Assembly: GCA_029061255.1 (NCBI GenBank)
Contig: JAIDSL010000098.1
Coordinates: 1-64,000, forward strand
Direction of reading: 5' to 3'
Length of the DNA: 64,000 nt
Source: Muribaculaceae bacterium
GTDB lineage: Bacteria > Bacteroidota > Bacteroidia > Bacteroidales > Muribaculaceae
The notes under the pieces are model-generated. The model was not told where the DNA came from. It was given only the letters and a program-made list of their open reading frames with translations, and did not search any database. This document shows positions 1-9,564 of this stretch, piece after piece; position 1 is the stretch's first letter; each line of letters opens with the position of its first letter. Position numbers and translations under genes: made by a program.

Positions 1-261
1 CAGCTTCAATGAAGGAGTGATCCGTTTCAGTGAAATTGTACCTTTACAACGCGCAAGTAGCAAAAAAGGCTTAAAGAAAAAGTGCAAAAAACTTAATTTT
101 AACATTTATTAAGTTAAAATCATATATAAACAGATCCCTTTGTAATATGAAAAATATGAGTTAATGTATTAATAATAATGTAATTATATACGACGAGACG
201 TGTGGATATAAAAAAGTGTCCCATTTAGTAAATCATCGTCTGATGATATTACGCCTTAGTG

Positions 262-1383
262 TCAGGGGAGGATCTCGAAAGTGGCCTCTATAGGGTAATG
301 GTCGGAAGTATTGATGCGGTGGCGTTTGGTCTTGAGTGCCTTAAGGTGTTGACCTCGGTAGAAAATTTGGTCAATGTGGAATAGGAAGAGAAATTGGTTG
401 AAGGTATTGGTGGGACCGAGACTTGTCTCCGGATAGGCATCTTGAAAACCAGCTTCTCTCATTAGCCTATACGACCAACTTCCCGGCACATCGTTAAAGT
501 CGCCGCAGGCAATGAGTGGAGTGATGTCTGCCGTTGTGCTTATCATCTCTTGCACATTCTTTGCCCTCGTGCGGAAAGCCTCGCCAAGCTTGGGGAATAT
601 CTCATAGCGGAACTCCTCATAACTTTTTTTCGCAGTGCTGACTCCCCTTATTTCGGTCACTACCTCCCGTTCTGTGTCGGTAAGCTCATAGGAAGTCATG
701 TGAAAATTGATGATCGGGAGCTTGAGGCCTTTGATATCGACTTCAAAAAGAGCCCATCTTCTGCGCTTGCCCCAATAGGCTCCATCCTCTTGACTATCGC
801 ACTTGATTTGAACAGCATTGACAGGATATTTTGAAAGAACCTTCAGGTCATGGGCATTGGCGAAGCCTGAGGCTCTATAAGGATATGCCGCATACAATGA
901 GTCGATCAGTCCGCGACTCCAGTGATGAATCTCGTTAGGGTCTTCAAAATTGACGAGTTCTTGCAGACATATGATATCAGCGCCGGACTCAGTAAGAAAC
1001 TTAATTGCTCGGTTGCCGGGTGCATCTGCCTTGGTAGTGTCAGCGAGGTGGAGCGAATTGAATGTCATAAGCCTGAATGTGCGTGTCTCATCTTCAGGCG
1101 ACTTGGAAAAGGCAAGGGGAGTCACATCTTTTAGAGTTCCCCACCCTAAAAAGAGAGTGCCTGCGGCAGCAGCAGCCATTATGAGACGTCCTGACAATAG
1201 CCACGCAATTCCGGTAATCAATGTAGCTATCGCAAGATAGGGGAGTGCAAGCACGAGCACCGATGGCACTGTCATGTATTCAGGGTTGCATTTGCCGCCG
1301 TAGGCAGCTGCAAGAGTGACAATGAACAGCACAATAGATATGATTTTCAGGCAAAGGCGTATGAGGGGGGAAATGATTATCAC
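262..1383 (-). CDS. endonuclease/exonuclease/phosphatase family membrane protein
   Basis: About 373 residues. Two or three hydrophobic segments fill the first ~85 residues, so the protein is membrane-anchored. A metal-dependent EEP (DNase I-like) domain follows. Its hallmark motifs are visible in order: TFNSLHL, CLQEL, NFHMTS, CGDFND with PGSWSY, and the C-terminal SDHYPI. These supply the metal ligands and the catalytic His/Asp of the family, so the fold call is secure; the substrate (nucleic acid, phosphoinositide or other phosphodiester) cannot be read from sequence. The start is a GTG at 1383, 42 bp after the upstream rhomboid gene, and it is the last gene of a three-gene leftward operon with two rhomboid proteases. 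A joint envelope role is inference. Confidence 0.85.
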   Translation of the reverse strand: MIIISPLIRLCLKIISIVLFIVTLAAAYGGKCNPEYMTVPSVLVLALPYLAIATLITGIAWLLSGRLIMAAAAAGTLFLGWGTLKDVTPLAFSKSPEDETRTFRLMTFNSLHLADTTKADAPGNRAIKFLTESGADIICLQELVNFEDPNEIHHWSRGLIDSLYAAYPYRASGFANAHDLKVLSKYPVNAVQIKCDSQEDGAYWGKRRRWALFEVDIKGLKLPIINFHMTSYELTDTEREVVTEIRGVSTAKKSYEEFRYEIFPKLGEAFRTRAKNVQEMISTTADITPLIACGDFNDVPGSWSYRLMREAGFQDAYPETSLGPTNTFNQFLFLFHIDQIFYRGQHLKALKTKRHRINTSDHYPIEATFEILP

Positions 1384-1425
1384 TGTCGGAAAGCTATTAA
1401 AGATTAAAAATAATATTGAAAAGTT

Positions 1426-2253
1426 CTATTTTTTGAGACGGGCAGAGAGGTCGTTGAGCTCCTTGCGTTCTTTGCGAGAGAGGCTTTCATAGCCGGAAAG
1501 CTTTATCTTGTCGAGAAGCGAATCGAGGCGTTCCATATCATTTTGGCGTTGCTTAAGCACACGGACCATCATGTCGGGTCTACGATCATATGTGGCATTG
1601 GATCCTACTCTATGAAAGTTGGGAATCCATTTTGCAGGGTCGATGCCATTCCTGAGCATAAGCCCGATTGCTATGCCCCAAATCAACCCGCCTATATGGG
1701 CGGCCTGATTTCCACCTCCTCCTAAAAATGTCAGCAGACAGCACGCAACTGCCACCCATTTCAGCTTTACCTCCCCTATCAGGAATAGGCGGATCCTATG
1801 GTCGGGCAGCCTGATGGCAGCCACACACATCACTGCAATCACTGCTGCACTGCATCCGCACAGCCAACCTGAACCATATCCTATTGCAGCAGCTACGAGA
1901 AACAAAAGTCCACCAATGATGCCGCCACCGATGAATGAGAGTAGCAAATGCCTGTCTGATAGAGTGACAAGCATTATTCTGCCAAACCAGTAGAGCCACA
2001 GCACATTGAAAAGCATATGCAATACGTCGAAATGGACCATCATATAGGTAAGGAGTGTCCACGGTCGACTGAGGAAAAGAGGAAAGAAAGAGGGCAGGGT
2101 AGTCCATTGAGCTACGGGTATGGTGAAATGCATCAGATGCCCGAGGATAGTGATGACAGTCACTATAATCCATATCAGCACCAGCCCGAGCGTAAGCCAT
2201 GCCAAAGCTGAGCTCCCGTCACAATATCTTTTCCACTTATTAATTATTGTCAT
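1426..2253 (-). CDS. rhomboid family intramembrane serine protease
   Basis: 275 residues with about six membrane segments. Rhomboids cleave substrates inside the membrane with a Ser-His dyad. Visible here are the HxxxN-type motif in TM2 (HMLFN), the catalytic serine region GCSAAV, and the TM6 histidine in AAHIGGLIWG. The serine motif is GCSA rather than GxSG, a tolerated variation, so activity is likely but not certain. A charged cytosolic tail of about 70 residues follows TM6. It lies 41 bp after a second rhomboid gene and 42 bp before the EEP gene, forming a compact operon. Tandem rhomboids of this kind are common in Bacteroidetes. ATG start at 2253. Confidence 0.88.
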   Translation of the reverse strand: MTIINKWKRYCDGSSALAWLTLGLVLIWIIVTVITILGHLMHFTIPVAQWTTLPSFFPLFLSRPWTLLTYMMVHFDVLHMLFNVLWLYWFGRIMLVTLSDRHLLLSFIGGGIIGGLLFLVAAAIGYGSGWLCGCSAAVIAVMCVAAIRLPDHRIRLFLIGEVKLKWVAVACCLLTFLGGGGNQAAHIGGLIWGIAIGLMLRNGIDPAKWIPNFHRVGSNATYDRRPDMMVRVLKQRQNDMERLDSLLDKIKLSGYESLSRKERKELNDLSARLKK

Positions 2254-2294
2254 ATATTCCCGTTTTCTTTCTTTAAGTCATCCATCCTCTATAC

Positions 2295-3059
2295 TTAATA
2301 TCTATGCAGCATACCCTTTTTCTTCCAATAAAGGAGGATGAAGATACCGAAAAGCATACCCCCAAGATGGGCAAAATGCGCCACTGTGCTCATGCTGCCA
2401 CTCACTCCGAGGAAGAATTCGATCACGCCGTAGCCGATCACCATATATTTTGCCTTAATGGGCACAGGGATGAAGAACAGGTAGAGAGGCATATCCGGGA
2501 ATGTGAAGGCAAAACCAAGCAGTATACCGTAGATGGCTCCGGAAGCGCCGATGGTCACCATCATCGACTTGAAGCTTGCTATTGCATCAATCCACTTGGC
2601 ATCGCCACTTTGGATTCCTGCATCCACTATGGCTCTCATATGTTCGGAGGTGAGTCCGTTAAGTCTGGCTATGCCATCGATGTATTCTGATTTCCATGTA
2701 AGTTCCCATACCCCTTCCTGCACAAGTGCAGCCCCGACACCACACACGAGATAGAACATAAGGAAGCGCTTGGCACCCCACACTTGTTCAAGGATTCTGC
2801 CGAACATCCATAGTGAGAACATATTGAAGAGTATGTGTGCCGGACTGTGAGGGTCGTGCATAAACATATAGGTGAAGAGCTGTGCCGGATTGAAGAGCGA
2901 ACTCCCGAACATATGAAGACCCAGTCGGTCAACGAGGGTGTTTGAGAAGTGCGGCACGAGTATTTCTGCCAGCCAAACGATAAGATTGATTATTATCAAG
3001 TTTTTGGTCACCGGTGGGATTGATCGCCACCAGCCTCCGGAAGATGATCCGTTGTACAT
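2295..3059 (-). CDS. rhomboid family intramembrane serine protease
   Basis: 254 residues with six or more membrane segments. All rhomboid signatures are present: HILFNMFSLWMFG in TM2, the canonical GASGAIYG catalytic-serine motif, and HFAHLGGMLFG carrying the catalytic histidine. It is therefore the better-conserved of the two tandem rhomboids. A long extramembrane loop (about residues 108-155) separates the middle segments. It is the first gene of the leftward operon (3059 to 262). The divergent intergenic stretch toward HU (3060-3285) holds the promoters of both units. Confidence 0.93.
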   Translation of the reverse strand: MYNGSSSGGWWRSIPPVTKNLIIINLIVWLAEILVPHFSNTLVDRLGLHMFGSSLFNPAQLFTYMFMHDPHSPAHILFNMFSLWMFGRILEQVWGAKRFLMFYLVCGVGAALVQEGVWELTWKSEYIDGIARLNGLTSEHMRAIVDAGIQSGDAKWIDAIASFKSMMVTIGASGAIYGILLGFAFTFPDMPLYLFFIPVPIKAKYMVIGYGVIEFFLGVSGSMSTVAHFAHLGGMLFGIFILLYWKKKGMLHRY

Positions 3060-3188
3060 TTATATTCTGCTTTGAGGTTTATATACTGTTTTATACTGCA
3101 AATTTAGCAATTTTAGTCCGTATTTATAGTGTGGAAGGGCGAAAAACGTAAAATTTTATATATTTTTTATTTTTTTTTCTTAGAAAAG

Positions 3189-3219
3189 TTTGCTATTAAC
3201 GTTTTTAACACTATATTTG
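3189..3219 (+). promoter_or_regulatory. promoter of the HU gene
   Basis: TTTG at 3189-3192, 19 bp, then TATATTTG at 3212-3219. This is a near-ideal Bacteroidetes -33/-7 pair 67 bp before the HU start codon, consistent with strong expression of an abundant nucleoid protein. Confidence 0.75.
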
Positions 3220-3285
3220 CGCTTTGAAAAGCGTTTATATATAAAGAATAACTAATAAATATATACAAAACCAAAACTTAGAATT

Positions 3286-3549
3286 ATGAACAAGACAGAT
3301 CTCGTAAATGAAATCGCAGCTAAGGCTGGTCTCAGCAAGGTAGACTCAAAGAAGGCCCTCGACGCTGTGCTCGAATCTATCGAACAGGCTCTCGCTAACG
3401 AAGACAAAGTGCAGCTCATCGGCTTCGGCACTTTTGCAGTGGTAGAAAAACCCGCTCGCGAGGGCATCAACCCCCGTACGAAAGAAAAAATCCAGATCGA
3501 GGCTCGCAAGGTTGTGAAATTCAAACCGGCCGATGGGCTTGGCAAGTAA
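3286..3549 (+). CDS. hup: HU family DNA-binding protein
   Basis: 87 residues, the usual length for HU. The N-terminus MNKTDLVNEIAAKAGLS and the DNA-binding arm region (NPRTKEKIQI, then KVVKFKPADGL) are textbook HU. It bends and compacts DNA as a dimer. It has a strong promoter upstream and a hairpin terminator just downstream, so it is a monocistronic unit. Confidence 0.97.
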   Translation: MNKTDLVNEIAAKAGLSKVDSKKALDAVLESIEQALANEDKVQLIGFGTFAVVEKPAREGINPRTKEKIQIEARKVVKFKPADGLGK

Positions 3550-3586
3550 AAAATTTCCTTGAATAAAAGGACATTTCATTAATTTC

Positions 3587-3630
3587 AGGCTTCCTCCACT
3601 TCGTGGCAGGGAGCCTGCCGCTTTTTATTT
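3587..3630 (+). terminator. intrinsic terminator after HU
   Basis: Hairpin 3587-3616 (AGGCTTCCT paired with AGGGAGCCT around a CCAC-TTCG-TGG tip), followed after four bases by a T-rich run (CTTTTTATTT). Confidence 0.75.
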
Positions 3631-3659
3631 GCTAATATCGGTATTTATTGTTAAATTTG
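3628..3659 (+). promoter_or_regulatory. promoter of argS
   Basis: TTTG at 3628-3631, 20 bp, then TAAATTTG at 3652-3659, 25 bp before the argS ATG. The -33 box overlaps the T-run of the HU terminator. Confidence 0.7.
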
Positions 3660-3684
3660 CATACGAATTTGACAATCTTAGAAA

Positions 3685-5466
3685 ATGAAGATAGAATCTA
3701 TTATCACACAAGGTGTGAGTGATGCTGTCAAGGCTCTTTACAGTCTTGATTTCCCTGCTGAAAAGATACAGCCTCAGCAGACTAAAAAAGAATTTGAAGG
3801 AAACCTCACTATAATGGCATTCCCATTTCTGAAGGCTTCGCACAAGTCGCCCGAAGCCACTGCCACAGAGATAGGGGAGTGGCTTGTGGAAAATGTGCCC
3901 GCTGTGGAGAAATTCAATGTGGTGAAGGGCTTCCTCAACATATCTGTGAATCCGACATTCTGGCTGACTACTCTCCATAGCATTGCCGAAGATCCTGAAT
4001 TTGGAATCCGCCATGCCGATGAGAACTCCGACCTCGTGATGGTGGAGTATTCAAGTCCAAACACCAACAAGCCCCTTCATCTCGGGCATGTCCGCAATAA
4101 CCTCCTCGGCTACTCTCTTTCTCTGATCCTCGAGGCTAACGGCCATAAGGTGGTGAAGACTAATATTGTCAACGACCGAGGCATACACATCTGCAAGTCT
4201 ATGCTCGCATGGAAGAAGTGGGGTGAGGGAGCCACACCTGAGTCTACCGGCAAGAAAGGCGACCATCTGATCGGTGACTTCTATGTGCTTTTCGACAAGC
4301 ACTTCAAGGAAGAGGTAAGGAGCCTGATGGAAAAAGAGGGAATCTCAGAAGATGAAGCCAAGGCAAAGTCTCCTCTCATGCTCGAGGCCCGCGAGATGCT
4401 CCGTAAATGGGAAGCAGGCGACAAGGAAGTGCGCGACCTATGGAAGATGATGAACGAGTGGGTGTATGCTGGTTTTGACGAGACCTACAAGCGTCTTGGC
4501 GTAGGGTTCGACAAAATATATTACGAAAGTGACACCTATCTTCAAGGCAAGGATCTCGTGCTAAAGGGTCTCGATGAAGGAATCATGTATCGCAAGGAAG
4601 ATGGCTCTGTATGGGCAGACCTGACTCCCGACGGACTCGACCATAAGCTCCTGCTTCGTGCAGACGGCACATCTGTCTATATGACCCAGGACATAGGGAC
4701 TGCAAAACTACGCTATCAAGATTTCCCGATCGACAAGATGATCTACGTAGTGGGCAATGAGCAGAACTATCACTTCCAGGTGCTCTCGCTGCTCCTCGAT
4801 AAGCTTGGTTTCAAGTGGGGCAAAGACCTTACGCATTTCTCCTACGGCATGGTTGAGCTTCCTGAAGGAAAGATGAAGAGCCGCGAAGGAACAGTAGTGG
4901 ATGCTGATGACCTTATCGACAAGATGATTGCCGATGCTGCAGAGACCGGTGCCGAACGATTTGCCGATATGCCGGAAGATGAACGCGCTGAGGTGGCTCG
5001 CATCGTAGGTATGGGAGCATTGAAGTATTTCCTCCTTAAGGTAGATCCTCGCAAGAATATGCTCTTCAACCCCAAGGAGTCTATTGACTTCAACGGCAAT
5101 ACCGGTCCATTCCTTCAGTACACATATGCCCGGGTTCAGTCTGTGCTTCGTCGCGCCGGTGATGACTTCGATCCTCTCTATATGCCGACAGCTATTCCCA
5201 ACGAGGCAGAGTCTGATCTGATCCAGAAGGTGGCAGACTTCCCCGAGGTGGTGAAGGAAGCTGGCAGAAGCTATAGCCCGTCGCTCATAGCAAACTATTG
5301 CTTCGAGCTTGCAAAGGAATACAACCGGTTCTATCATGACTACAGCATTTTGAAGGAAGAGAACCCGGCTGTGCGCCAGCTGCGTCTGCTCCTGAGCTAT
5401 GTTGTGGCCCGCACTCTCAAGACCGGGGTTGCTCTGCTTGGCATGGAGATGCCTGAAAGGATGTAA
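3685..5466 (+). CDS. argS: arginyl-tRNA synthetase
   Basis: 593 residues, class I aminoacyl-tRNA synthetase. It attaches arginine to tRNA-Arg. Visible are the N-terminal additional domain (first ~110 residues), the HIGH-like signature HLGH in SSPNTNKPLHLGHVRNN (about residue 130), a KMSKS-equivalent GKMKSREG (about residue 394), and the C-terminal helical anticodon-binding DALR domain ending in GMEMPERM. Full length, with no interruptions. It starts 25 bp after its own promoter. Confidence 0.97.
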   Translation: MKIESIITQGVSDAVKALYSLDFPAEKIQPQQTKKEFEGNLTIMAFPFLKASHKSPEATATEIGEWLVENVPAVEKFNVVKGFLNISVNPTFWLTTLHSIAEDPEFGIRHADENSDLVMVEYSSPNTNKPLHLGHVRNNLLGYSLSLILEANGHKVVKTNIVNDRGIHICKSMLAWKKWGEGATPESTGKKGDHLIGDFYVLFDKHFKEEVRSLMEKEGISEDEAKAKSPLMLEAREMLRKWEAGDKEVRDLWKMMNEWVYAGFDETYKRLGVGFDKIYYESDTYLQGKDLVLKGLDEGIMYRKEDGSVWADLTPDGLDHKLLLRADGTSVYMTQDIGTAKLRYQDFPIDKMIYVVGNEQNYHFQVLSLLLDKLGFKWGKDLTHFSYGMVELPEGKMKSREGTVVDADDLIDKMIADAAETGAERFADMPEDERAEVARIVGMGALKYFLLKVDPRKNMLFNPKESIDFNGNTGPFLQYTYARVQSVLRRAGDDFDPLYMPTAIPNEAESDLIQKVADFPEVVKEAGRSYSPSLIANYCFELAKEYNRFYHDYSILKEENPAVRQLRLLLSYVVARTLKTGVALLGMEMPERM

Positions 5467-5523
5467 GATTAAACCGAAAGGCATATTACATTGTCTATAT
5501 AATAGAAATTAATATAAACTATA

Positions 5524-6255
5524 TTGAATATGTATCCAGATTTTAATAATCAGCAGCAGACTCCTCCTCCTTATTATGGTGGAGCTGCAGTGGCGCGTCA
5601 GACTAACTCGGTCATGAAGCGCGTATACGTCCGCATGTTTATCGGACTCCTCGTGTCGGCTTTCTGCGCACTTGGCGTGGCTTCCAGTCCGGCATTGCTT
5701 AATATCATTTTTGGCAATCAGATAGTGTTCTGGGCTTTGATCATCGGTATGTTTGCCATGGCTATCCTGATTCCGGCACGCATGCAGAAGATGTCGAGTG
5801 GGACAGTGCTTATTCTCTTTCTCGTCTATTCAGCTCTAATGGGCACATTCTTGAGCAGTATCTTCTTGGCATATAAGATGTCAGCCATCGTTGCCACCTT
5901 CTTCATTACGGCGGGCACATTTGGTGCAATGACAGTGTATGGATATTTCACTAAGGCAGACCTTACGAAGATGGGTTCATTCCTGATGATGGCTCTTTTC
6001 GGCCTCATCATCGCTATGGTTGTCAATATCTTCCTTCACAGTGGCACGATGAGTTATATCATCTCTATTGTAGGTGTGCTGATTTTTACCGGTCTTACCG
6101 CTTGGGACACCCAGCAAGTGAAGCAGCTTGCCGCTGCCAATCTTGATCCGGCTCTTGCCGACAAGCTTGCTACAATGGGCGCGATGAATCTCTATCTTGA
6201 TTTCATCAATCTCTTCCTCTTCATCCTTCGCATTTTCGGCGGAAGCCGTGACTAA
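5524..6255 (+). CDS. Bax inhibitor-1/YccA family membrane protein
   Basis: 243 residues. A proline/glutamine-rich N-terminus is followed by seven predicted membrane segments. The family hallmarks are the Y-x-ALMGTFLSS region after TM3 and the C-terminal segment with TAWDTQQVKQ and LYLDFINLFLFILRIFG. Family members act as pH-sensitive calcium leak channels or membrane-quality factors, but the role in Bacteroidetes is not established. It has its own terminator at 6268-6307 and is separated from the fucose genes. Confidence 0.93.
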   Translation: MNMYPDFNNQQQTPPPYYGGAAVARQTNSVMKRVYVRMFIGLLVSAFCALGVASSPALLNIIFGNQIVFWALIIGMFAMAILIPARMQKMSSGTVLILFLVYSALMGTFLSSIFLAYKMSAIVATFFITAGTFGAMTVYGYFTKADLTKMGSFLMMALFGLIIAMVVNIFLHSGTMSYIISIVGVLIFTGLTAWDTQQVKQLAAANLDPALADKLATMGAMNLYLDFINLFLFILRIFGGSRD

Positions 6256-6267
6256 TGAATATTCTGT

Positions 6268-6307
6268 GGGCCTGCAGTGTCGTTTCGCACTGCAGGCCCT
6301 TTTTGTT
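6268..6307 (+). terminator. intrinsic terminator after the Bax inhibitor-1 gene
   Basis: A perfect 12-bp stem GGGCCTGCAGTG / CACTGCAGGCCC (6268-6279 and 6288-6299) with an 8-nt loop is followed directly by TTTTTG. Confidence 0.9.
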
Positions 6308-6349
6308 TACTTAACCTAACAACCCCACAACATCACAACTTAACAACCC

Positions 6350-8128
6350 ATGAACAAATACCCAAAAATCGGTATACGCCCCACCATCGACGCACGTCAG
6401 GGGGGTGTGCGTGAGAGTCTTGAAGACAAGACCATGAATCTCGCTAAGGCTGTAGCCGACCTTATTTCAAATAATCTAAAATACCCCGACGGCACTCCGG
6501 TGGAATGCGTGATTGCCGACGGCACTATCGGACGCTTCCCCGAGACTGCAGCCTGTGCTGAAAAATTCGAGCGAGAAGGGGTAGGCGCTACGATTACAGT
6601 GACCTCGTGCTGGTGCTATGGTTCTGAGACCATGGACATGCATCCTCATTGGCCAAAGGCCGTGTGGGGATTCAACGGTACTGAACGTCCCGGAGCCGTA
6701 TATCTCGCTGCTGTGTTGGCTGCCCATGCCCAGAAGGGTCTCCCTGCATTTGGTATCTACGGACATAATGTGCAGGATCTTGACGACAACAGTATCCCGT
6801 CCGACGTTCAAGAGAAGCTATTGCGTTTTGCAAGGGCAGCACTCGCTGTAGCTATCATGCGTGGTAAGTCCTATCTTTCAATCGGCAGTGTTTCTATGGG
6901 CATCGCAGGTTCAATAGTAAATCCGGATTTCTTTCAGGAATATCTCGGAATGCGTACGGAATCAGTCGATGCTACCGAAATCATCCGCCGTATGAGCGAG
7001 GGCATCTTTGATCAGGAAGAGTATGAAAAGGCTATGGCGTGGACTGAGAAATATTGCAAGCCACGCGAAGGAGAGGACTTCAAGAATCGACCTGAGAAAA
7101 AGAAAACCCGAGAGCAGAAGGAAGCCGATTGGGAATTTGTAGTGAAGATGACCCTTATCGTACGCGACCTGCTTAAGGGGAACCCAAAACTGAAGGAAAT
7201 GGGTTTCAAAGAGGAAGCCCTCGGACATAATGCCATTGCAGGAGGATTCCAGGGTCAGCGCCAATGGACCGATTTCTATCCTAACGGCGATTTTACCGAG
7301 GCTCTACTCAACACTTCTTTTGACTGGAACGGTATACGCGAGGCTTTCGTGCTTGCCACTGAAAATGATGCATGCAATGGAGTGGCAATGCTCTTCGGCC
7401 ATCTGCTCACCAACCGAGCACAATTCTTCAGCGATGTGCGCACATATTGGAGCCCCGAGGCAGTCTATCGAGTTACCGGCAAGGAGCTGACCGGACGCGC
7501 TGCAGGAGGAATGATCCATCTCATCAATTCCGGGGCAACGACTCTCGATGGCACCGGACAGTCGGTAGATGCAAATGGAGTTCCGGTGATGAAGCAGCAT
7601 TGGGATATGACTGATGCTGACGTTGAGAAATGCCTGGAGGCCACTACTTGGTATCCTGCAGACCGTGACTATTTCCGTGGAGGAGGATTTTCTTCAAACT
7701 TCCTTACAAAGGGTGGTATGCCTGTCACCATGATGCGCCTCAATCTCGTGAAGGGACTTGGTCCGGTGCTCCAGATTGCTGAAGGATGGACGGCAGATGT
7801 TGACCCTGAAATCAACAAGGTGCTCGATATGCGTACCGACCCGACATGGCCTACTACATGGTTTGTGCCTCGTCTTTGTCCTGACCGTGATGCTTTCAAA
7901 GATGTATATTCTGTCATGAACAATTGGGGAGCCAACCACGGAGCCATCTCTTATGGCCATATCGGGCAAGATCTCATCACACTCGCATCGATACTACGTA
8001 TCCCGGTATGTATGCACAATGTGGAGGAGGATAAGATTTTCCGTCCGGCCGCCTGGAATGCATTCGGCATGAATAAAGAAGGAGCCGACTATCGTGCCTG
8101 TGCAGCTTACGGGCCGATTTATAAGTAA
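6350..8128 (+). CDS. fucI: L-fucose isomerase
   Basis: 592 residues, the family's normal length. It converts L-fucose to L-fuculose using Mn2+, the first step of host-glycan fucose catabolism. The N-terminus ([21 protein letters not shown]), the central [10 protein letters not shown] region and the C-terminal [16 protein letters not shown] block with metal and substrate residues are characteristic. The preceding leader is nearly free of G. The fucose permease gene follows 63 bp later, so the two probably form one unit. No fuculokinase or aldolase is in the window. Confidence 0.96.
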   Translation: MNKYPKIGIRPTIDARQGGVRESLEDKTMNLAKAVADLISNNLKYPDGTPVECVIADGTIGRFPETAACAEKFEREGVGATITVTSCWCYGSETMDMHPHWPKAVWGFNGTERPGAVYLAAVLAAHAQKGLPAFGIYGHNVQDLDDNSIPSDVQEKLLRFARAALAVAIMRGKSYLSIGSVSMGIAGSIVNPDFFQEYLGMRTESVDATEIIRRMSEGIFDQEEYEKAMAWTEKYCKPREGEDFKNRPEKKKTREQKEADWEFVVKMTLIVRDLLKGNPKLKEMGFKEEALGHNAIAGGFQGQRQWTDFYPNGDFTEALLNTSFDWNGIREAFVLATENDACNGVAMLFGHLLTNRAQFFSDVRTYWSPEAVYRVTGKELTGRAAGGMIHLINSGATTLDGTGQSVDANGVPVMKQHWDMTDADVEKCLEATTWYPADRDYFRGGGFSSNFLTKGGMPVTMMRLNLVKGLGPVLQIAEGWTADVDPEINKVLDMRTDPTWPTTWFVPRLCPDRDAFKDVYSVMNNWGANHGAISYGHIGQDLITLASILRIPVCMHNVEEDKIFRPAAWNAFGMNKEGADYRACAAYGPIYK

Positions 8129-8191
8129 TGAGAAATGCGTAGTGCGCAATGCGTGGTGCGAATTGAAAGATAAACATATTTACTGATAACC

Positions 8192-9520
8192 ATGAAAGAC
8201 AATACCAAGGGAGCCGCAGATGGCGGCTCCCATTCACTCCTTAGCATGAACGGGGTGAGCTATCTCGTTCCCTTTATTCTTATCACCAGCTGCTTTGCAT
8301 TGTGGGGCTTTGCCAACGATATCACCAACCCGATGGTGAAGGCATTTTCAAAGATATTCCGCATGAGTGTGACCGATGGCACCCTTGTGCAGGTGGCTTT
8401 CTATGGCGGATACTTTGCCATGGCATTCCCTGCGGCAATATTCATCCGCAAGTTCTCCTACAAGGCAGGTGTCCTTCTCGGACTTGGCCTGTATGCCTGC
8501 GGGGCATTCCTCTTCTATCCGGCAATGCTCACGGGCAGCTACTATCCATTCCTTATAGCTTATTTCATCCTTACGTGCGGACTCTCTTTTCTGGAGACAA
8601 GCTGTAATCCATATATCCTTTCTATGGGTCCGGAAGCGACAGCTACGCGTCGCCTCAATATGGCACAGTCGTTTAATCCTGTCGGCTCGTTGATGGGTAT
8701 GTGGGTTGCGATGAACTTCATTCAGGCACGTCTGAATCCTCTTGAGACTGAGGAAAGGGCTCGCCTCACCGATGCTGAGTTTGAGGCTGTGCGCGATGCA
8801 GATCTTCTCACGCTTATCTCTCCCTATGTATTCATCGGACTGGTGGTAGTGCTGATGTTTGTCGTTATTGCTGTAGTGAAGATGCCGAAAAACGGAGACA
8901 AATCGCATTCCATCGACTTTTTGCCTACATTGAAGAGGATTTTCTCGCAGACTCGCTATCGTGAGGGTGTGATTGCCCAGTTCTTCTACGTAGGGGCGCA
9001 GATAATGTGCTGGACCTTCATTATTCAGTATGGCACCCGTGTCTTCATGCTTGAGGGTATGGGAGAAAAGGCTGCAGAGGTGCTTTCGCAAAAATACAAT
9101 ATCATTGCCATGGCTATATTCTGCTGCAGTCGTTTCGTCTGCACATATCTGCTTCGCTATGTCAATGCCGGACGCCTTTTGGCTATTCTTGCTGTGGCGG
9201 CAGCCATTCTGACCGTAGGGGTGATCGTTTTCCAAGATAGGATGGGGCTCTATTGTCTGGTAGGGGTTTCGGCTTGCATGTCGCTGATGTTCCCTACAAT
9301 CTATGGCATAGCATTGGACGGTATGGGCGATGATGCCAAGTTTGGGGCCGCCGGCTTGATCATGGCCATTTTGGGTGGTTCGGTGCTTCCTCCCGTTCAG
9401 GCCAAGATCATCGACTGCGGAGTGATTGGCGGCTTCCCGGCAGTTAACCTGTCGTTTGTGTTGCCATTGATCTGCTTCCTCGTCATCATTGCATATGGCT
9501 GGCGCTGCTCACGTCGTTAA
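8192..9520 (+). CDS. fucP: L-fucose:H+ symporter (FucP family MFS)
   Basis: 442 residues and twelve membrane segments of the major facilitator superfamily, fucose/glucose-galactose porter branch. Diagnostic features are the N-terminal FALWGFANDITNPMVKAFSK helix with its conserved Asp/Asn, FETSCNPYI-type motif LETSCNPYILSMG in TM4-5, and QSFNPVGSLMG. It imports L-fucose for the upstream isomerase, which supports the substrate call. A hydrophilic loop around residues 210-240 marks the centre. Confidence 0.93.
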   Translation: MKDNTKGAADGGSHSLLSMNGVSYLVPFILITSCFALWGFANDITNPMVKAFSKIFRMSVTDGTLVQVAFYGGYFAMAFPAAIFIRKFSYKAGVLLGLGLYACGAFLFYPAMLTGSYYPFLIAYFILTCGLSFLETSCNPYILSMGPEATATRRLNMAQSFNPVGSLMGMWVAMNFIQARLNPLETEERARLTDAEFEAVRDADLLTLISPYVFIGLVVVLMFVVIAVVKMPKNGDKSHSIDFLPTLKRIFSQTRYREGVIAQFFYVGAQIMCWTFIIQYGTRVFMLEGMGEKAAEVLSQKYNIIAMAIFCCSRFVCTYLLRYVNAGRLLAILAVAAAILTVGVIVFQDRMGLYCLVGVSACMSLMFPTIYGIALDGMGDDAKFGAAGLIMAILGGSVLPPVQAKIIDCGVIGGFPAVNLSFVLPLICFLVIIAYGWRCSRR

Positions 9521-9564
9521 GCGTAGCGCGTAGTGCGTATCGCGTAGTGCGAAATGCGAAGATA

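Noticed and set aside
1..261. Possible promoter or gene end at the left edge
   Set aside because: AT-rich with a weak TTAAG inverted repeat at about 90-115; nothing could be assigned without the flanking sequence.
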